A DNA stretch of 64,000 nucleotides from Spiribacter halobius (GCF_020883455.1 NZ_CP086615.1:62001-126000); one strand, 5' to 3'; numbered from the stretch's first letter, positions 51,436-62,336 are shown. Notes: generated from the letters alone by a model not told the origin. Made by a program: numbers and translations.

Positions 51436-51519
51436 CGCAGACGTGGGTGGCGTCTTCCGCGACGGGAAGGCTGTCGGGAAACCCGTAGGTATGTTGGCGT
51501 CGGGGACGTAATCAGGAAT

Positions 51520-51550
51520 AAAAAAATGCCGGCCCTATCCCTGGGCCGGC
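51520..51550 (-). terminator. Intrinsic terminator of a minus-strand RNA
   Basis: On the minus strand an 8-bp G+C stem (GCCGGCCC/GGGCCGGC) with loop AGGGATA is followed by ATTTTTTT. No minus-strand gene ends here, so it must serve a non-coding transcript; the GGGA loop is itself a CsrA-type site. Confidence 0.85.
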
Positions 51551-51690
51551 TGATGGTCTTCCCGAGTGGAACGCGCGATACCGGCGCCCATATAGGGCGG
51601 GGGGCAGGGGCCGGTATCGTCTTACGAGGTTCCTGTTCTGGCCGGGTCGTCCCTGATCCGGCGCGGACGCTTTCCCGCGAACGCAACGCT
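51520..51690 (-). ncRNA. Candidate CsrA/RsmA-sequestering small RNA (CsrB/RsmZ type)
   Basis: A predicted RNA of about 170 nt. Six GGA motifs occur. One is presented in the hexaloop AGGGAC of an 8-bp hairpin (51641-51662, one mismatch); another is in the AGGGATA loop of the intrinsic terminator (51536-51542). A third is in GGGAAA closing a short stem (51671-51676), and ACAGGAACC is likely single-stranded. A longer stem CGATACCGG/CCGGTATCG (51576-51619) lies between. About 60-70 bp upstream is an 18-bp site matching the GacA/UvrY upstream element at 11 of 12 defined bases. No protein-coding frame with a ribosome site exists on this strand. Such RNAs bind and titrate CsrA. The 5' end is estimated, with TAGCGT at 51686-51691 as a possible -10. 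Confidence 0.6.
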
Positions 51691-51715
51691 AGTCTCTCAC
51701 CCTGATGTCGGTCTG

Positions 51716-51741
51716 GCTGTCGGCTACCGCCGACAGCTTTT
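51716..51741 (+). terminator. 9-bp perfect hairpin followed by TTTT upstream of dtd
   Basis: GCTGTCGGC-TACC-GCCGACAGC then TTTT. It could end plus-strand transcription before dtd, or be a dyad in the control region of the minus-strand RNA, whose promoter lies immediately beside it. Confidence 0.45.
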
Positions 51742-51758
51742 GTAGGAAATGGCTTACA
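51741..51758 (-). promoter_or_regulatory. GacA/UvrY-type upstream activating site
   Basis: Minus strand TGTAAGCCATTTCCTACA matches the consensus TGTAAG-N6-CTTACA at 11 of 12 positions, including both outer TGTAAG and TACA blocks. Placed about 60-70 bp upstream of the candidate sRNA start. A GacA-family regulator is not in this window. Confidence 0.6.
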
Positions 51759-51788
51759 CGCTCCAGGGCTCGAGGGACGGAGGTGGTC

Positions 51789-52238
51789 ATGATCGGACTG
51801 TTGCAGCGGGTCAGCGAGGCAAGCGTGCGTGTCGGCGGTGAGACCGTCGGCGCCATCGGCCCGGGGCTGCTGGTGCTGGTGGGGGTGCAGCGCGGTGACG
51901 ACGAGCGCGCCGCTGCACGGCTTCTGGAGCGCCTGCTCGGCTATCGGGTGTTTCCGGATGCGGCCGGGCGGATGAATCTCTCCCTGGCCGATACGGGGCA
52001 CGGGCTGCTGCTGGTGCCGCAGTTCACGCTGGCGGCGGACACCCGCAAGGGGACCCGCGCGAGCTTTACCCCGGCGGCCCCGCCGGCGGAGGCCGAGCGC
52101 CTCTTCACCGTGCTCGCCGAGCGCGCCCATGCCGCCCATGCCCCGGTGGCCGCGGGGCGCTTCGGCGCGGACATGCAGGTCAGCCTCGTCAACGACGGCC
52201 CGGTCACCTTCTGGCTCGAGGCCCCGCCGCGACCTTGA
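51789..52238 (+). CDS. dtd: D-aminoacyl-tRNA deacylase
   Basis: Hydrolyses D-amino acids mis-attached to tRNA. The 149 residues include the conserved [50 protein letters not shown] (containing the SQxTL-like catalytic segment in the form PQFTL) and the Gly-cisPro-like end [13 protein letters not shown] 51789 is used with ACGGAGGTGGTC upstream. The Ser of the usual SQFTL is Pro here, a substitution to note. Stands alone between the candidate sRNA region and the his operon. Confidence 0.94.
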   Translation: MIGLLQRVSEASVRVGGETVGAIGPGLLVLVGVQRGDDERAAARLLERLLGYRVFPDAAGRMNLSLADTGHGLLLVPQFTLAADTRKGTRASFTPAAPPAEAERLFTVLAERAHAAHAPVAAGRFGADMQVSLVNDGPVTFWLEAPPRP

Positions 52239-52286
52239 TGGGTTGCCCAAAGGCGAACCTGTGGCGACTCGCCGGGCTTCGGGGTG

Positions 52287-52390
52287 TTCAACACAACGAC
52301 ACAACGAGCACAACGGTGCACAACGTCCAAGAGTGTCTGTCGCCAGCCTTCATCACGTTGTGCTCGTTGTGTCGTTGTGTCGTTGTGTTT
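52287..52390. repeat. Inverted repeat with CACAACGA-type tandem arms between dtd and hisB
   Basis: Left arm 52289-52315 (CAACACAACGACACAACGAG and following) and right arm 52354-52389 (CGTTGTGCTCGTTGTGTCG and following) are complementary. Related in design to 18189-18365, with ACAACG in place of ACAAAG. Confidence 0.8.
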
Positions 52391-52480
52391 ATCCAGCCGC
52401 CCAAGACGATAGGCACGTGACTCCCTGCGTCATGGGCTGCGTGCTATCCTCCGCGCGTCATTTGCCGGGACGGGGCCCGC

Positions 52481-53074
52481 ATGGCCGATCGCACCGCCAC
52501 CATCGAGCGTCGCACGCTGGAGACCGGGATCCGGGTCCGGCTCGCGCTGGACGGCACCGGGCAGTCGGATATCGACACCGGGCTGCCGTTCTTCGATCAC
52601 ATGCTGGACCAGGTGGCGCGCCATGGGCTGCTGGACCTGGAGATCGCCGCCGCGGGTGACCTGGAGATCGACGGCCATCACACGGTCGAAGACGTCGGCA
52701 TCTGCCTCGGTCAGGCCTTCGCCGAGGCCCTTGGCGACAAACGCGGGCTGACCCGCTACGGGCACGCCTACTGCCCGCTGGACGAGGCCCTCGGCCGGGT
52801 CGTGCTCGATCTCTCCGGCCGCCCCGGCCTGCAGTTCCATGCCGAGTTTCCGCGCGAGCGCATCGGCGCCTTCGAGACCGAGCTCACGCGGGAGTTCTTT
52901 CAGGGTTTCGTCAACCACGCCGCGGTGACCCTGCACGTGGACAGCCTCCGCGGCGAGAATGCGCATCATATCGCGGAGACCCTGTTCAAGGCCTTCGGGC
53001 GGGCGCTGCGCGTGGCCTGCACCCGCGACCCGCGCCTCGGGGACGCCACGCCTTCCACCAAGGGGGCCCTCTGA
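52481..53074 (+). CDS. hisB: Imidazoleglycerol-phosphate dehydratase
   Basis: Seventh step of histidine synthesis, monofunctional (no histidinol-phosphatase domain as in E. coli). 197 residues. Metal-binding motifs: [62 protein letters not shown] 52481 follows GGGACGGGG. First gene of hisBHAFIE; hisG, hisD and hisC are elsewhere. Confidence 0.97.
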   Translation: MADRTATIERRTLETGIRVRLALDGTGQSDIDTGLPFFDHMLDQVARHGLLDLEIAAAGDLEIDGHHTVEDVGICLGQAFAEALGDKRGLTRYGHAYCPLDEALGRVVLDLSGRPGLQFHAEFPRERIGAFETELTREFFQGFVNHAAVTLHVDSLRGENAHHIAETLFKAFGRALRVACTRDPRLGDATPSTKGAL

Positions 53075-53099
53075 ACGGGGCCTGCCGGGAGCACGCGGC

Positions 53100-53732
53100 A
53101 TGAGCGTGGCAGTGATCGACTACGGCATGGGCAACCTGCGCTCGGTGGCGAAGGCGCTGGAGCACGTCGGCGCGCGCCAGGTGCGCATAACCGACGATGC
53201 CGACGCCATCGCCGGGGCCGAGCGCGTGGTCTTCCCCGGTCAAGGGGCGGTGCGCGACTGCATGAGCGCGCTACAACGGCACGAGCTGGTGGACGTCATC
53301 CGCGCGGCCATCACGGCGCGGCCGTTCCTCGGTGTGTGCATGGGCATGCAGGCGCTGATGACGCGCAGCGAGGAGAACGAGGGTGTCGCGGCGCTGGACG
53401 TCTTCCCCGGCGAGGTGCGCCATTTCCGCCGCCTCACCGGCGGCGATCCGACGCTGAAGATCCCGCACATGGGCTGGAACGGCGTGCGTCAGGTCCGGTC
53501 CCATCCGTTGTGGGCCGGGGTGGCGGATGGCGAGCGCTTCTACTTCGTGCACAGCTACTTCGTCGCGCCCGAGGAGGACGCGCTCACCCTCGGGACCAGC
53601 GACTACGGCGCGCCGTTCGCCGCGGTCATCGGCCGCGGCAACGTGTTCGCCACCCAGTTCCACCCGGAGAAGAGCCAGCAGGCCGGCCTGCGGCTGCTCG
53701 CCAACTTCCTGGCGTGGGACGGCACCGACTGA
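53100..53732 (+). CDS. hisH: Imidazole glycerol phosphate synthase, glutaminase subunit
   Basis: Supplies ammonia from glutamine to HisF. The 210 residues have the class I amidotransferase triad: nucleophilic Cys in [11 protein letters not shown], and His/Glu in [10 protein letters not shown]-terminus [14 protein letters not shown] is typical. ATG 53100, 25 bp after hisB. The intervening hisA before hisF is the standard order. Confidence 0.97.
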   Translation: MSVAVIDYGMGNLRSVAKALEHVGARQVRITDDADAIAGAERVVFPGQGAVRDCMSALQRHELVDVIRAAITARPFLGVCMGMQALMTRSEENEGVAALDVFPGEVRHFRRLTGGDPTLKIPHMGWNGVRQVRSHPLWAGVADGERFYFVHSYFVAPEEDALTLGTSDYGAPFAAVIGRGNVFATQFHPEKSQQAGLRLLANFLAWDGTD

Positions 53733-53755
53733 TCGCCGCGACGACTGAGGACGCA

Positions 53756-54496
53756 ATGCTGCTGATACCCGCCATCGATCTGAAGGACGGCAAGTGCGTG
53801 CGCCTGCGCCAGGGGCGCATGGATGACGAGACGATCTTCTCCGACGATCCGCTGGCGGTGGCGGAGCAATGGATCGCCGCCGGCAGCCGCCGGCTGCACC
53901 TGGTAGACCTGAACGGCGCCGTGGCCGGCTTCCCGGTGAATGCGGACATCATCGGCCGTATCGCCGAGGCGTATCCGGACGTCGAGATCCAGGTGGGCGG
54001 CGGCATCCGCAGCTTCGACGTCATCCAGACCTATCTCGACGTCGGCGTGGACTACGTCATCATCGGTACCCAGGCGGTGCGGGCGCCGCACTTCGTCGAC
54101 GATGCCTGCCTGGAGTTTCCCGGGCACATCATCGTCGGCCTCGATGCGAAGGAGGGCATGGTGGCCACCGACGGCTGGTCGAAGGTGTCCTCGCGCTCGG
54201 CCGCGGAGATGGCGCAGCGCTTCGAGGAGGCCGGCGTGGAGGCGATCGTGTTCACCGACATCGGCCGCGACGGCATGATGCGGGGCGTGAACGCCGAGGC
54301 GACGGCGAAGCTCGCCCGCGCCATCGAGATTCCGGTGATCGCCTCCGGCGGGGTGAGCAGCATGGAGGACGTGCGCGAGCTCTGCGCCGTCGCCGGCGAC
54401 GGCGTCATGGGGGCCATCGTCGGGCGGGCGCTCTATGAGGGCAGCCTCGACCTCGCCGAGGCCCAGCGCCTGGCCACTGAGCTCTGCGCGGCCTGA
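53756..54496 (+). CDS. hisA: ProFAR isomerase HisA
   Basis: Amadori isomerisation of ProFAR to PRFAR. A 246-residue TIM barrel with catalytic Asp in [13 protein letters not shown], phosphate-binding IQVGGGIRS and [14 protein letters not shown], and second Asp region [15 protein letters not shown] 53756, 23 bp after hisH; hisF starts right after its stop. Confidence 0.97.
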   Translation: MLLIPAIDLKDGKCVRLRQGRMDDETIFSDDPLAVAEQWIAAGSRRLHLVDLNGAVAGFPVNADIIGRIAEAYPDVEIQVGGGIRSFDVIQTYLDVGVDYVIIGTQAVRAPHFVDDACLEFPGHIIVGLDAKEGMVATDGWSKVSSRSAAEMAQRFEEAGVEAIVFTDIGRDGMMRGVNAEATAKLARAIEIPVIASGGVSSMEDVRELCAVAGDGVMGAIVGRALYEGSLDLAEAQRLATELCAA

Positions 54497-54497
54497 C

Positions 54498-55271
54498 ATG
54501 GGGCTCGCCAAGCGCATCATCCCCTGCCTCGACGTGGACGCTGGCCGCGTCGTCAAGGGCGTGCGCTTCGTCGACATCCGCGATGCCGGGGACCCGGTGG
54601 CCATTGCCCGCGAATACGATCGCGCCGGTGCCGACGAGATCACCTTCCTCGACATCACCGCCAGCCATGAGCAGCGCGAGACGCTGGTGCATGTGGTCGA
54701 GGCGGTGGCGGCGGAGGTCTTCATCCCGCTCACCGTCGGCGGCGGCATCCGCTCGGTGGCGGATGTCCGCCGCATGCTCAACGCCGGCGCGGACAAGGTC
54801 GCCATCAATACCGCAGCGGTCACCAGCCCCGAGCTGGTGAGCGAGGCGGCCGGGCGCTTCGGCGCCCAGTGCATCGTGGTGGCGGTGGACGCCAAGCGCG
54901 TATCCGCCGAAGACGAGCCGGGGCGCTGGGAGGTCTTCACCCACGGTGGGCGCAAGCCCACCGGTATCGACGCCGTGGCCTGGGGGGCGCGCATGGCCGA
55001 GGCCGGCGCCGGCGAGCTGCTGGTGACCAGCATGGATCGCGACGGCACGCGGCTTGGTTTCGACACGGGGCTCACCCGCGCCATCTCCGAGGCTGCCGGG
55101 GTGCCGGTGATCGCCTCCGGCGGCGTGGGCAACCTCGAGCACCTCGCCGCCGGGATTCTCGAGGGCCACGCCGATGCCGTGCTCGCCGCGAGCATCTTCC
55201 ACTTCGGCGAGTACAGCATCCGGGAGGCCAAGGACTATCTCGCGAGACGGGGCATCGAGGTGCGCCGGTGA
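54498..55271 (+). CDS. hisF: Imidazole glycerol phosphate synthase, cyclase subunit
   Basis: Makes imidazole glycerol phosphate and AICAR from PRFAR and ammonia. A 257-residue TIM barrel: [20 protein letters not shown] with catalytic Asp11, [30 protein letters not shown] with catalytic Asp, [15 protein letters not shown] 54498, one base after hisA. Its stop overlaps the hisI GTG. Confidence 0.97.
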   Translation: MGLAKRIIPCLDVDAGRVVKGVRFVDIRDAGDPVAIAREYDRAGADEITFLDITASHEQRETLVHVVEAVAAEVFIPLTVGGGIRSVADVRRMLNAGADKVAINTAAVTSPELVSEAAGRFGAQCIVVAVDAKRVSAEDEPGRWEVFTHGGRKPTGIDAVAWGARMAEAGAGELLVTSMDRDGTRLGFDTGLTRAISEAAGVPVIASGGVGNLEHLAAGILEGHADAVLAASIFHFGEYSIREAKDYLARRGIEVRR

Positions 55272-55663
55272 GCTGGCTCGACGCCGTGGCCTGGAACGCC
55301 GACGGCCTGGTGGCCGCCATTGCCCAGGATGCGGACTCCGGCGAGGTGCTGATGATGGCCTGGATGGATCGCACGGCGCTGGCCCGCACCGCCGAGCTCG
55401 GCGAGGCCGTGTACTGGTCGCGCTCCCGCGGACGCCTCTGGCACAAGGGCGAGACCTCGGGCCACGTGCAGCGCGTGCGGGAGCTGCGCCTCGACTGCGA
55501 CGGCGACGTGGTGCTGCTGCGCGTCGAGCCGGTGGGGGGCATCGCCTGCCACACCGGCCGCCGGACCTGCTTCTACCGGCGCCTGGCCGGGGATGCCTGG
55601 CAGGCGGTGGAGCCGGTGCTGCGCGACCCGGACACCATCTACGAAGGGGAGCGCCGTGAGTAA
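55268..55663 (+). CDS. hisI: Phosphoribosyl-AMP cyclohydrolase
   Basis: Zinc enzyme opening the purine ring of PR-AMP. 131 residues, single-domain (HisE is separate). Motifs: [38 protein letters not shown], and zinc-ligand DCDGD...[18 protein letters not shown] 55268 overlaps the hisF stop by 3 bases; hisE GTG overlaps its end by 8. Confidence 0.96.
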   Translation: MSWLDAVAWNADGLVAAIAQDADSGEVLMMAWMDRTALARTAELGEAVYWSRSRGRLWHKGETSGHVQRVRELRLDCDGDVVLLRVEPVGGIACHTGRRTCFYRRLAGDAWQAVEPVLRDPDTIYEGERRE

Positions 55664-55979
55664 CGACACCCTCGAGCGCCTCGCCGCCGTGCTGGAGGCG
55701 CGCAAGGGCGCGGACCCGGGCAGCTCCTACGTGGCCGGCCTCTACGCCGGCGGCCTCGACCGTATCCTGAAGAAGGTCGGCGAGGAGGCCACGGAGACCG
55801 TGCTGGCCGCGAAGGACGGGCAGCGTGAGCAGATCGTTTATGAGACCGCCGATCTGTGGTTCCATACACTCGTGATGCTGGCCCATTGCGGATCGGGGCC
55901 GGCGGAGGTCCTCGCCGAGCTGGAGCGCCGTTTCGGCCTTTCCGGTCTCGACGAGAAGGCATCGCGGCATAACGACTAG
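55656..55979 (+). CDS. hisE: Phosphoribosyl-ATP pyrophosphatase
   Basis: Hydrolyses PR-ATP to PR-AMP. The 107 residues show the MazG-like helical fold: [33 protein letters not shown] and [20 protein letters not shown] 55656 is preceded by AAGGGGAGC and overlaps hisI by 8 bp. Last his gene; tatA begins 70 bp further. Confidence 0.96.
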   Translation: MSNDTLERLAAVLEARKGADPGSSYVAGLYAGGLDRILKKVGEEATETVLAAKDGQREQIVYETADLWFHTLVMLAHCGSGPAEVLAELERRFGLSGLDEKASRHND

Positions 55980-56049
55980 GTCCGCCCGGTGGAGCGCCGC
56001 GCTCCCGCATTTCCGGGTGGATCCGACAGGCCCTTGCGGGAGGCATTTC

Positions 56050-56349
56050 ATGGGTTTTGGTGGCATCAGCGTCTGGTCGCTGCTCCTTATTCTCGTCATC
56101 GTGCTGCTGCTGTTCGGCACCAAGAAGCTGCGCAACGTGGGGTCGGACCTCGGCGGCGCGATCAAGGGCTTCAAGAGCGCGATGAGCGAGGGCGAGAAGG
56201 AGGCGAAAGAGGTCAAGGACAGCGTCGAGAAGTCCGGCGAGGAAGGGGAGCAGGCCGGCGCCCAGGTGGAGCATCGCGAGCAGAGCGGCGAGTCCGCGGG
56301 CGCGACCGACACCGGGCAGGAGCGCGAAAAGCGCCAGAGCTCGTCCTGA
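56050..56349 (+). CDS. tatA: Sec-independent translocase protein TatA
   Basis: Pore-forming Tat component. 99 residues: short periplasmic end, TM helix [17 protein letters not shown], hinge, then amphipathic helix [22 protein letters not shown] and a long acidic tail (Glu/Gln-rich to residue 99). ATG 56050. Forms tatABC after the his operon, a common gammaproteobacterial arrangement. FdhA and the mini Tat protein in this window are predicted substrates. Confidence 0.95.
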   Translation: MGFGGISVWSLLLILVIVLLLFGTKKLRNVGSDLGGAIKGFKSAMSEGEKEAKEVKDSVEKSGEEGEQAGAQVEHREQSGESAGATDTGQEREKRQSSS

Positions 56350-56373
56350 TCCGGTTGGCCGGTCGGTCAGCCC

Positions 56374-56826
56374 ATGTTTGACGTCAGCTTCTGGGAGCTG
56401 CTGATCATCGGCGTCGTCGCGCTGGTGGTGGTCGGCCCGGAGCGACTGCCGGGGCTCATGCGCACGGTAGGGCTCTGGGTCGGGAAGGCGCGCGCGTCGT
56501 TCCAGTCCATCCGGGACGAGGTGGAGCGCGAGGTCCACGCCGAGGGCCTGCGCGACACCCAGCGCGCCCTGCAGAAGCAGGCCCGGGAAACCGAGCGCCA
56601 GGTGCGGGACGCCGTCGATTCCGGCGAGTCCCGTGCCCGGGTACAGGCGCGCAGCCCGGGCGATACGGGCGCGCCGGCCGCGGGCGCGACGGAGGCCGGG
56701 AGCTCCGCCGCCGACGCGAGCGCCACGGGCGGCGAGGAGCCCAAGGCCGGAAGCGAAGCCGGCCCGGCGGCCGCGGCCGCCGGGGCGCGCAAGCCGGCGG
56801 CCGGTAACGAGTCCGGGCAGGGATGA
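56374..56826 (+). CDS. tatB: Tat translocase protein TatB
   Basis: Receptor component with TatC. 150 residues: MFDVSFWELLIIGVVALVVV with the conserved Glu-containing TM, VGPERLPGLMRTVGLWVGKAR hinge/amphipathic helix, a charged helix to about residue 80, and an Ala/Gly-rich disordered tail. ATG 56374, 24 bp after tatA; the stop overlaps the tatC start. Confidence 0.95.
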   Translation: MFDVSFWELLIIGVVALVVVGPERLPGLMRTVGLWVGKARASFQSIRDEVEREVHAEGLRDTQRALQKQARETERQVRDAVDSGESRARVQARSPGDTGAPAAGATEAGSSAADASATGGEEPKAGSEAGPAAAAAGARKPAAGNESGQG

Positions 56827-57590
56827 GCCGCGTGTCCGACCACCAGGATCGCATGGACGAGGATCGCCCTCTGCTGACGCATCTCCTCGAGCTGCGCAGC
56901 CGCCTGCTGCGCTGCGCGGTGGTGGTGCTGGTGGTATTTCTCGCCGTCTACCCCTTCCGCGAGGAGCTCTACGGGGCGCTCGCGGGGCCGCTCATGGCGG
57001 TGCTGCCGGAGGGCGCCTCGATGATCGCCACCCAGGTGGCGACGCCGTTCCTCATCCCCCTCAAGCTGGCCCTGGTGGCGGCGTTCTTCGTCAGCATCCC
57101 GTACCTGCTCTACCAGCTCTGGGCCTTCGTCGCGCCTGGGCTGTACCGGCACGAGAAGATGCTCATCTGGCCGCTGCTCGTCTCCAGCGTGGCGCTGTTC
57201 TATGCCGGCATGGCCTTCGCCTATTACGTGGTGTTTCCGCTGGTGTTCAGCTTCTTCGCCGCGGCGACGCCGGAAGGCGTGTCCATGATGACGGACATCG
57301 GGGAGTACCTGTCCTTCGTCATCACGCTGTTCTTCGCCTTCGGGGCCGCCTTCGAGGTGCCCATCGCCACCATCCTGCTGGTGCGTACCGGCGCCACCAC
57401 CCGCGAAGCGCTGGCGAGCAAGCGCCCCTACGTGATCGTGGGGGCGTTCACCATCGGCATGGTGCTCACGCCCCCGGACGTCATCTCCCAGGTGCTGCTG
57501 GCAGTGCCGGTGTGGCTGCTGTTCGAGCTTGGGGTGATCCTGTCCCGTTGGTTCACGCCCAACGGGGATGAGGCGCGCGAGGAGGACTGA
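56823..57590 (+). CDS. tatC: Tat translocase protein TatC
   Basis: Six-helix membrane receptor for twin-arginine signals. 255 residues: LLTHLLELRSRLLRCAVV at the N-terminus, FRE...EELY region, ALYQLWAFVAPGLYRHEK, AGMAFAYYVVFPLVFSFF, and late helices VIVGAFTIGMVLTPPDVISQ. ATG 56823 overlaps the tatB stop (ATGA). Last gene of the his-tat unit. Confidence 0.97.
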   Translation: MSRVSDHQDRMDEDRPLLTHLLELRSRLLRCAVVVLVVFLAVYPFREELYGALAGPLMAVLPEGASMIATQVATPFLIPLKLALVAAFFVSIPYLLYQLWAFVAPGLYRHEKMLIWPLLVSSVALFYAGMAFAYYVVFPLVFSFFAAATPEGVSMMTDIGEYLSFVITLFFAFGAAFEVPIATILLVRTGATTREALASKRPYVIVGAFTIGMVLTPPDVISQVLLAVPVWLLFELGVILSRWFTPNGDEAREED

Positions 57591-58020
57591 CCCGGCCCGG
57601 CGTTTTGCTTACCTAAAGGTAAGAAATCGCAGGCACCGCCCCCGCTGCACCCTGCCCAAGGCCGCTCTGTTGCCGGCAAAGCCGCGCCAAGCTTGCGATT
57701 CCAGTCGCCACCGCGTATCGTCAGTGGCCACGTCGGCGCCCGCCATCCGCGGCCACCAGGTCGCACCGGGTGCGCGCCGAGTGCCCTCCTGCGGTGGCGC
57801 GGAGTCCACGATCGATGCAGCTCGCCGGCGATGGCGACAGCCACGGAGCCCGGAGAAGCTGGCCACTGGCCGGTTGCACAGCCGCCGTACTCCTCCTGCC
57901 CTGTTTCCCGGACGCCTGCCGCGCCGTGCCCGCGCCGAGTGGCGCGAGCGGGCGGCTGCACTACCTTATCCTGAGGGGGTGCGTCCGCATCCCCGCCAGC
58001 GACAGTCAGGTGAGTCATCC
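57591..58020. other. 430-bp intergenic region upstream of sucA
   Basis: No convincing gene: the open frames on both strands are Arg/Pro/Gly-rich without ribosome sites. Contents seen are the 16-bp palindrome at 57608-57623 and, near 57965, ACCTTATCCT as a weak -10-like sequence without a clear -35. Presumably holds the sucA promoter. Confidence 0.6.
57608..57623. promoter_or_regulatory. Perfect palindrome CTTACCTAAAGGTAAG
   Basis: A 7-bp perfect dyad with a two-base centre, A+T-rich against its surroundings, 18 bp after tatC and about 400 bp before sucA. It looks like an operator for a dimeric regulator; the absence of a T-run argues against a terminator. Regulator unknown. Confidence 0.45.
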
Positions 58021-60846
58021 ATGAGCGGTGCATTCGAGCAGTTCCTGCGCAACTCCTATCTGAACGCCAGCAACGCCACGTTCATGGAGGCGCTCTACGA
58101 GACCTACCTGCGGGATCCGAGCGCCGTGGAGCCGGAGTGGCGGTCCTACTTCCAGGGGCTCGAGGCCGGCGACAGCAGCGCCGGGCGGGATATCCCGCAC
58201 TCACCCATCCGCCGCGAGTTCGAGCGCATCGGCCGGAGCAACGGCCAGCGCCGCGGTGGCGCCGTCAGCGAGGCGATGGAGCCGGTGGCGGCGCAGAAGC
58301 AGGCGGCGGTGCTGCGACTGATCAACGCCTACCGCGTCCGCGGCCACCAGCATGCCGATACCGACCCGCTGGAGCTACGCGCGAAGCCCGACGTCCCCGA
58401 CCTCGATCCGGCCTTCCACGGCCTCACCGATGCGGACATGGACACGGTGTTCAACACCGGCTCGCTGTTCGCCGAGGAGCGCCTGCCGCTGCGCGACATC
58501 ATCGCCCTGGTCAAGGAGGTGTACGCGGGCAAGATCGGCTCCGAGTACATGCACATCACCGACACGGTGCAGAAGCGCTGGATCCAGGAGCGCCTCGAGC
58601 GGCCGCGGGCACGGCCGGACCTGAGCGCCGAGCAGCGCCGATACCTGCTGCAGCGGCTGGTGGCCGCCGAGGGCATCGAGAAGTACCTCAACAGCAAGTA
58701 CGTGGGCCAGAAGCGCTTCTCGCTGGAGGGCGGGGAGACGATGATCCCCATGCTCGACGAGGTGGTGCAGCGCGGCGGCAGCCACGGCATCAAGGAGCTG
58801 GTGCTGGGCATGGCCCATCGCGGCCGGCTGAACGTGCTGATCAATCTGCTTGGCAAGTCGCCGAAGGATCTGTTCGCCGAGTTCGAGGGCGACTACGAGG
58901 TGGACAACGCCAGCGCCGGCGACGTCAAGTACCACATGGGCTATTCCTCGGACATCAAGACCCGGGGTGGCCCGCTGCACCTTGCCCTCGCCTTCAACCC
59001 CTCGCACCTCGAGATCGTCAACCCGGTGGTGGAGGGCTCGGTCCGCGCCCGCATGCAGCGGCGCAAGGATTTCCAGGGCGACGAGGTGCTGCCGGTGCTG
59101 ATCCACGGCGACGCCGCCTTCGCCGGCCAGGGCGTGGTGATGGAGACCTTCCAGCTGTCCCAGGCCCGCGGCTTCTTTACCGGTGGCACGGTGCACATCG
59201 TGCTGAACAACCAGATCGGCTTCACCACCTCCAATCCGCTGGATGCCCGCTCGACGTTCTACTGCACCGAGGTCGCGAAGATGGTGCAGGCGCCCATCTT
59301 CCACGTGAACGGCGATGACCCGGAGGCGGTGCTCTTCGTCACCCAGCTCGCCATGGACTATCGCCGCGAGTTCCGGCGCGACGTGGTGGTCGATCTCATC
59401 TGCTATCGCCGCCACGGCCACAACGAGGCGGACGAGCCCTCGGCCACCCAGCCGATGATGTACCGGAAGATCAAGGCGCGGGACCCGGTGCGCAAGCTCT
59501 ACGCCGACCGCCTGATCAGCGAGGGCGTGATCGACGCCGACTCCGGCAAGAAGCTGGACCGGGAGTACCGGGACAAGCTCGACAACCAGGAGATCGTGGC
59601 GCCCAACGCGCTGGACGCGGTCCACAACGACTACGCGGTGGACTGGTCACCGTACTTCAACGCCCGCTGGGACACGGAGATCGAGACGGCGGTGCCGCTG
59701 GAGAAGATCCGCGCCCTGCAGGAGAACCTGCAGCGCCTGCCGGAAGGCTTCGAGCTGAATCCGCGCGTGGCGAGCGTGATGGAGAGCCGGCGCAAGATGG
59801 CCGCCGGAGCGCTCGCCATGGACTGGGGCTTCGCCGAGACCATGGCCTACGCCAGCCTGCTGGACGAGGGCTACAAGGTCCGCCTCACCGGGCAGGACTC
59901 CGGCCGCGGTACCTTCTTCCACCGCAACGCGGTGCTGCATAACGCCGTGGACGGGGCCACCTACATCCCGCTCAAGGACATCACCACCGAGCCGAACGAC
60001 TTCACCGTCATCGACTCGCTGCTGTCCGAGGAGGCGGTGCTCGGCTTCGAATACGGCTTCGCCACCGCCGACCCGACCACCATGGTCATCTGGGAGGCGC
60101 AGTTCGGCGACTTCGTCAACGGCGCCCAGGTGGTCATCGATCAGTTCATCGCCTCCGGCGAGACCAAGTGGGGGCGTCTCTGCGGGCTGACCCTGTACCT
60201 GCCCCACGGCTACGAGGGTCAGGGCCCGGAGCATTCCTCGGCGCGCCTCGAGCGCTTCCTGCAGCTCTGCGCGGAGCAGAACATCCAGGTCTGCGCGCCC
60301 TCCACCCCGGCGCAGTTCTTCCACATGATCCGCCGGCAGATGGTGCGCAAGTGGCGCAAGCCGCTGGTGGTGATGACCCCGAAGAGCCTGCTGCGGCACA
60401 AGCTCTCCACCTCGGTGCTGGACGACCTCTCCCGGGGGCATTTCCAGCTGGTCATCGACGAGATCGACGAGCTGCGCGCCCGGGACGTGCGCCGGGTGGT
60501 GCTCTGCAGCGGCAAGGTCTACTACGACCTGCTCCAGGAGCGGCGCAAGCGCGAGCTCAAGGACATCGCCATCGTGCGGGTCGAGCAGCTCTACCCGTTC
60601 CCGGAAAACGACCTGGCTGCCCTGCTCAAGCGCCGCTACAAGGGGGCGAAGGAGGTCATCTGGTGCCAGGAGGAGCCGAAGAACCAGGGGGCGTGGTACC
60701 AGATCCAGCATCATCTGCAGCACTGCATCACCCGCGAGCAGCGCCTCGGCTACGCCGGCCGCGAGCCGTCGGCGTCGCCGGCGGTGGGCTATGCCAAGGT
60801 CCACCATGAGCAGCAGCGCCGGCTGGTGGACGACGCCCTGAGCTGA
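58021..60846 (+). CDS. sucA: 2-oxoglutarate dehydrogenase E1
   Basis: Thiamine-diphosphate-dependent decarboxylation of 2-oxoglutarate in the TCA cycle. At 941 residues it has the normal SucA length. N-terminus [21 protein letters not shown]2-binding region, then [52 protein letters not shown] and the late [22 protein letters not shown] 58021 directly follows TCATCC; no strong ribosome site but the N-terminus fits the family. Operon sucA-sucB-lpd; no sdh or sucCD in the window. Confidence 0.97.
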   Translation: MSGAFEQFLRNSYLNASNATFMEALYETYLRDPSAVEPEWRSYFQGLEAGDSSAGRDIPHSPIRREFERIGRSNGQRRGGAVSEAMEPVAAQKQAAVLRLINAYRVRGHQHADTDPLELRAKPDVPDLDPAFHGLTDADMDTVFNTGSLFAEERLPLRDIIALVKEVYAGKIGSEYMHITDTVQKRWIQERLERPRARPDLSAEQRRYLLQRLVAAEGIEKYLNSKYVGQKRFSLEGGETMIPMLDEVVQRGGSHGIKELVLGMAHRGRLNVLINLLGKSPKDLFAEFEGDYEVDNASAGDVKYHMGYSSDIKTRGGPLHLALAFNPSHLEIVNPVVEGSVRARMQRRKDFQGDEVLPVLIHGDAAFAGQGVVMETFQLSQARGFFTGGTVHIVLNNQIGFTTSNPLDARSTFYCTEVAKMVQAPIFHVNGDDPEAVLFVTQLAMDYRREFRRDVVVDLICYRRHGHNEADEPSATQPMMYRKIKARDPVRKLYADRLISEGVIDADSGKKLDREYRDKLDNQEIVAPNALDAVHNDYAVDWSPYFNARWDTEIETAVPLEKIRALQENLQRLPEGFELNPRVASVMESRRKMAAGALAMDWGFAETMAYASLLDEGYKVRLTGQDSGRGTFFHRNAVLHNAVDGATYIPLKDITTEPNDFTVIDSLLSEEAVLGFEYGFATADPTTMVIWEAQFGDFVNGAQVVIDQFIASGETKWGRLCGLTLYLPHGYEGQGPEHSSARLERFLQLCAEQNIQVCAPSTPAQFFHMIRRQMVRKWRKPLVVMTPKSLLRHKLSTSVLDDLSRGHFQLVIDEIDELRARDVRRVVLCSGKVYYDLLQERRKRELKDIAIVRVEQLYPFPENDLAALLKRRYKGAKEVIWCQEEPKNQGAWYQIQHHLQHCITREQRLGYAGREPSASPAVGYAKVHHEQQRRLVDDALS

Positions 60847-60852
60847 GCGCCC

Positions 60853-60867
60853 GGGGGCTCGGCCCCC
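60853..60867 (+). terminator. Short G+C hairpin between sucA and sucB
   Basis: GGGGGC-TCG-GCCCCC just after sucA, no T-run. Possibly stabilises the sucA mRNA end or attenuates sucB; not a proven terminator. Confidence 0.3.
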
Positions 60868-60931
60868 GTCCGGTCCCGGTCTGACGCAATCCGCCGCGGG
60901 GGCGCGGCGGCGAGAACAAAGCGAGGAGTCG

Positions 60932-62266
<1,335 letters not shown>

Positions 62267-62336
62267 CCCCGCGCACCGTCGCCGCGCGGTGCTGCCGGCG
62301 CCGCGAGGACCCCACTAGCCCGATTAGGGAGTGAAC

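Noticed and set aside
51402-52313. 303-codon minus-strand frame across dtd and the candidate sRNA
   Set aside because: Most of it is antisense to dtd and its composition is shadow-like. It also runs through the hairpins and intrinsic terminator proposed for the non-coding RNA.
57428-58033. 201-codon minus-strand frame upstream of sucA
   Set aside because: Gly/Arg/Pro-rich, partly antisense to tatC, no ribosome site or homology that I recognise.
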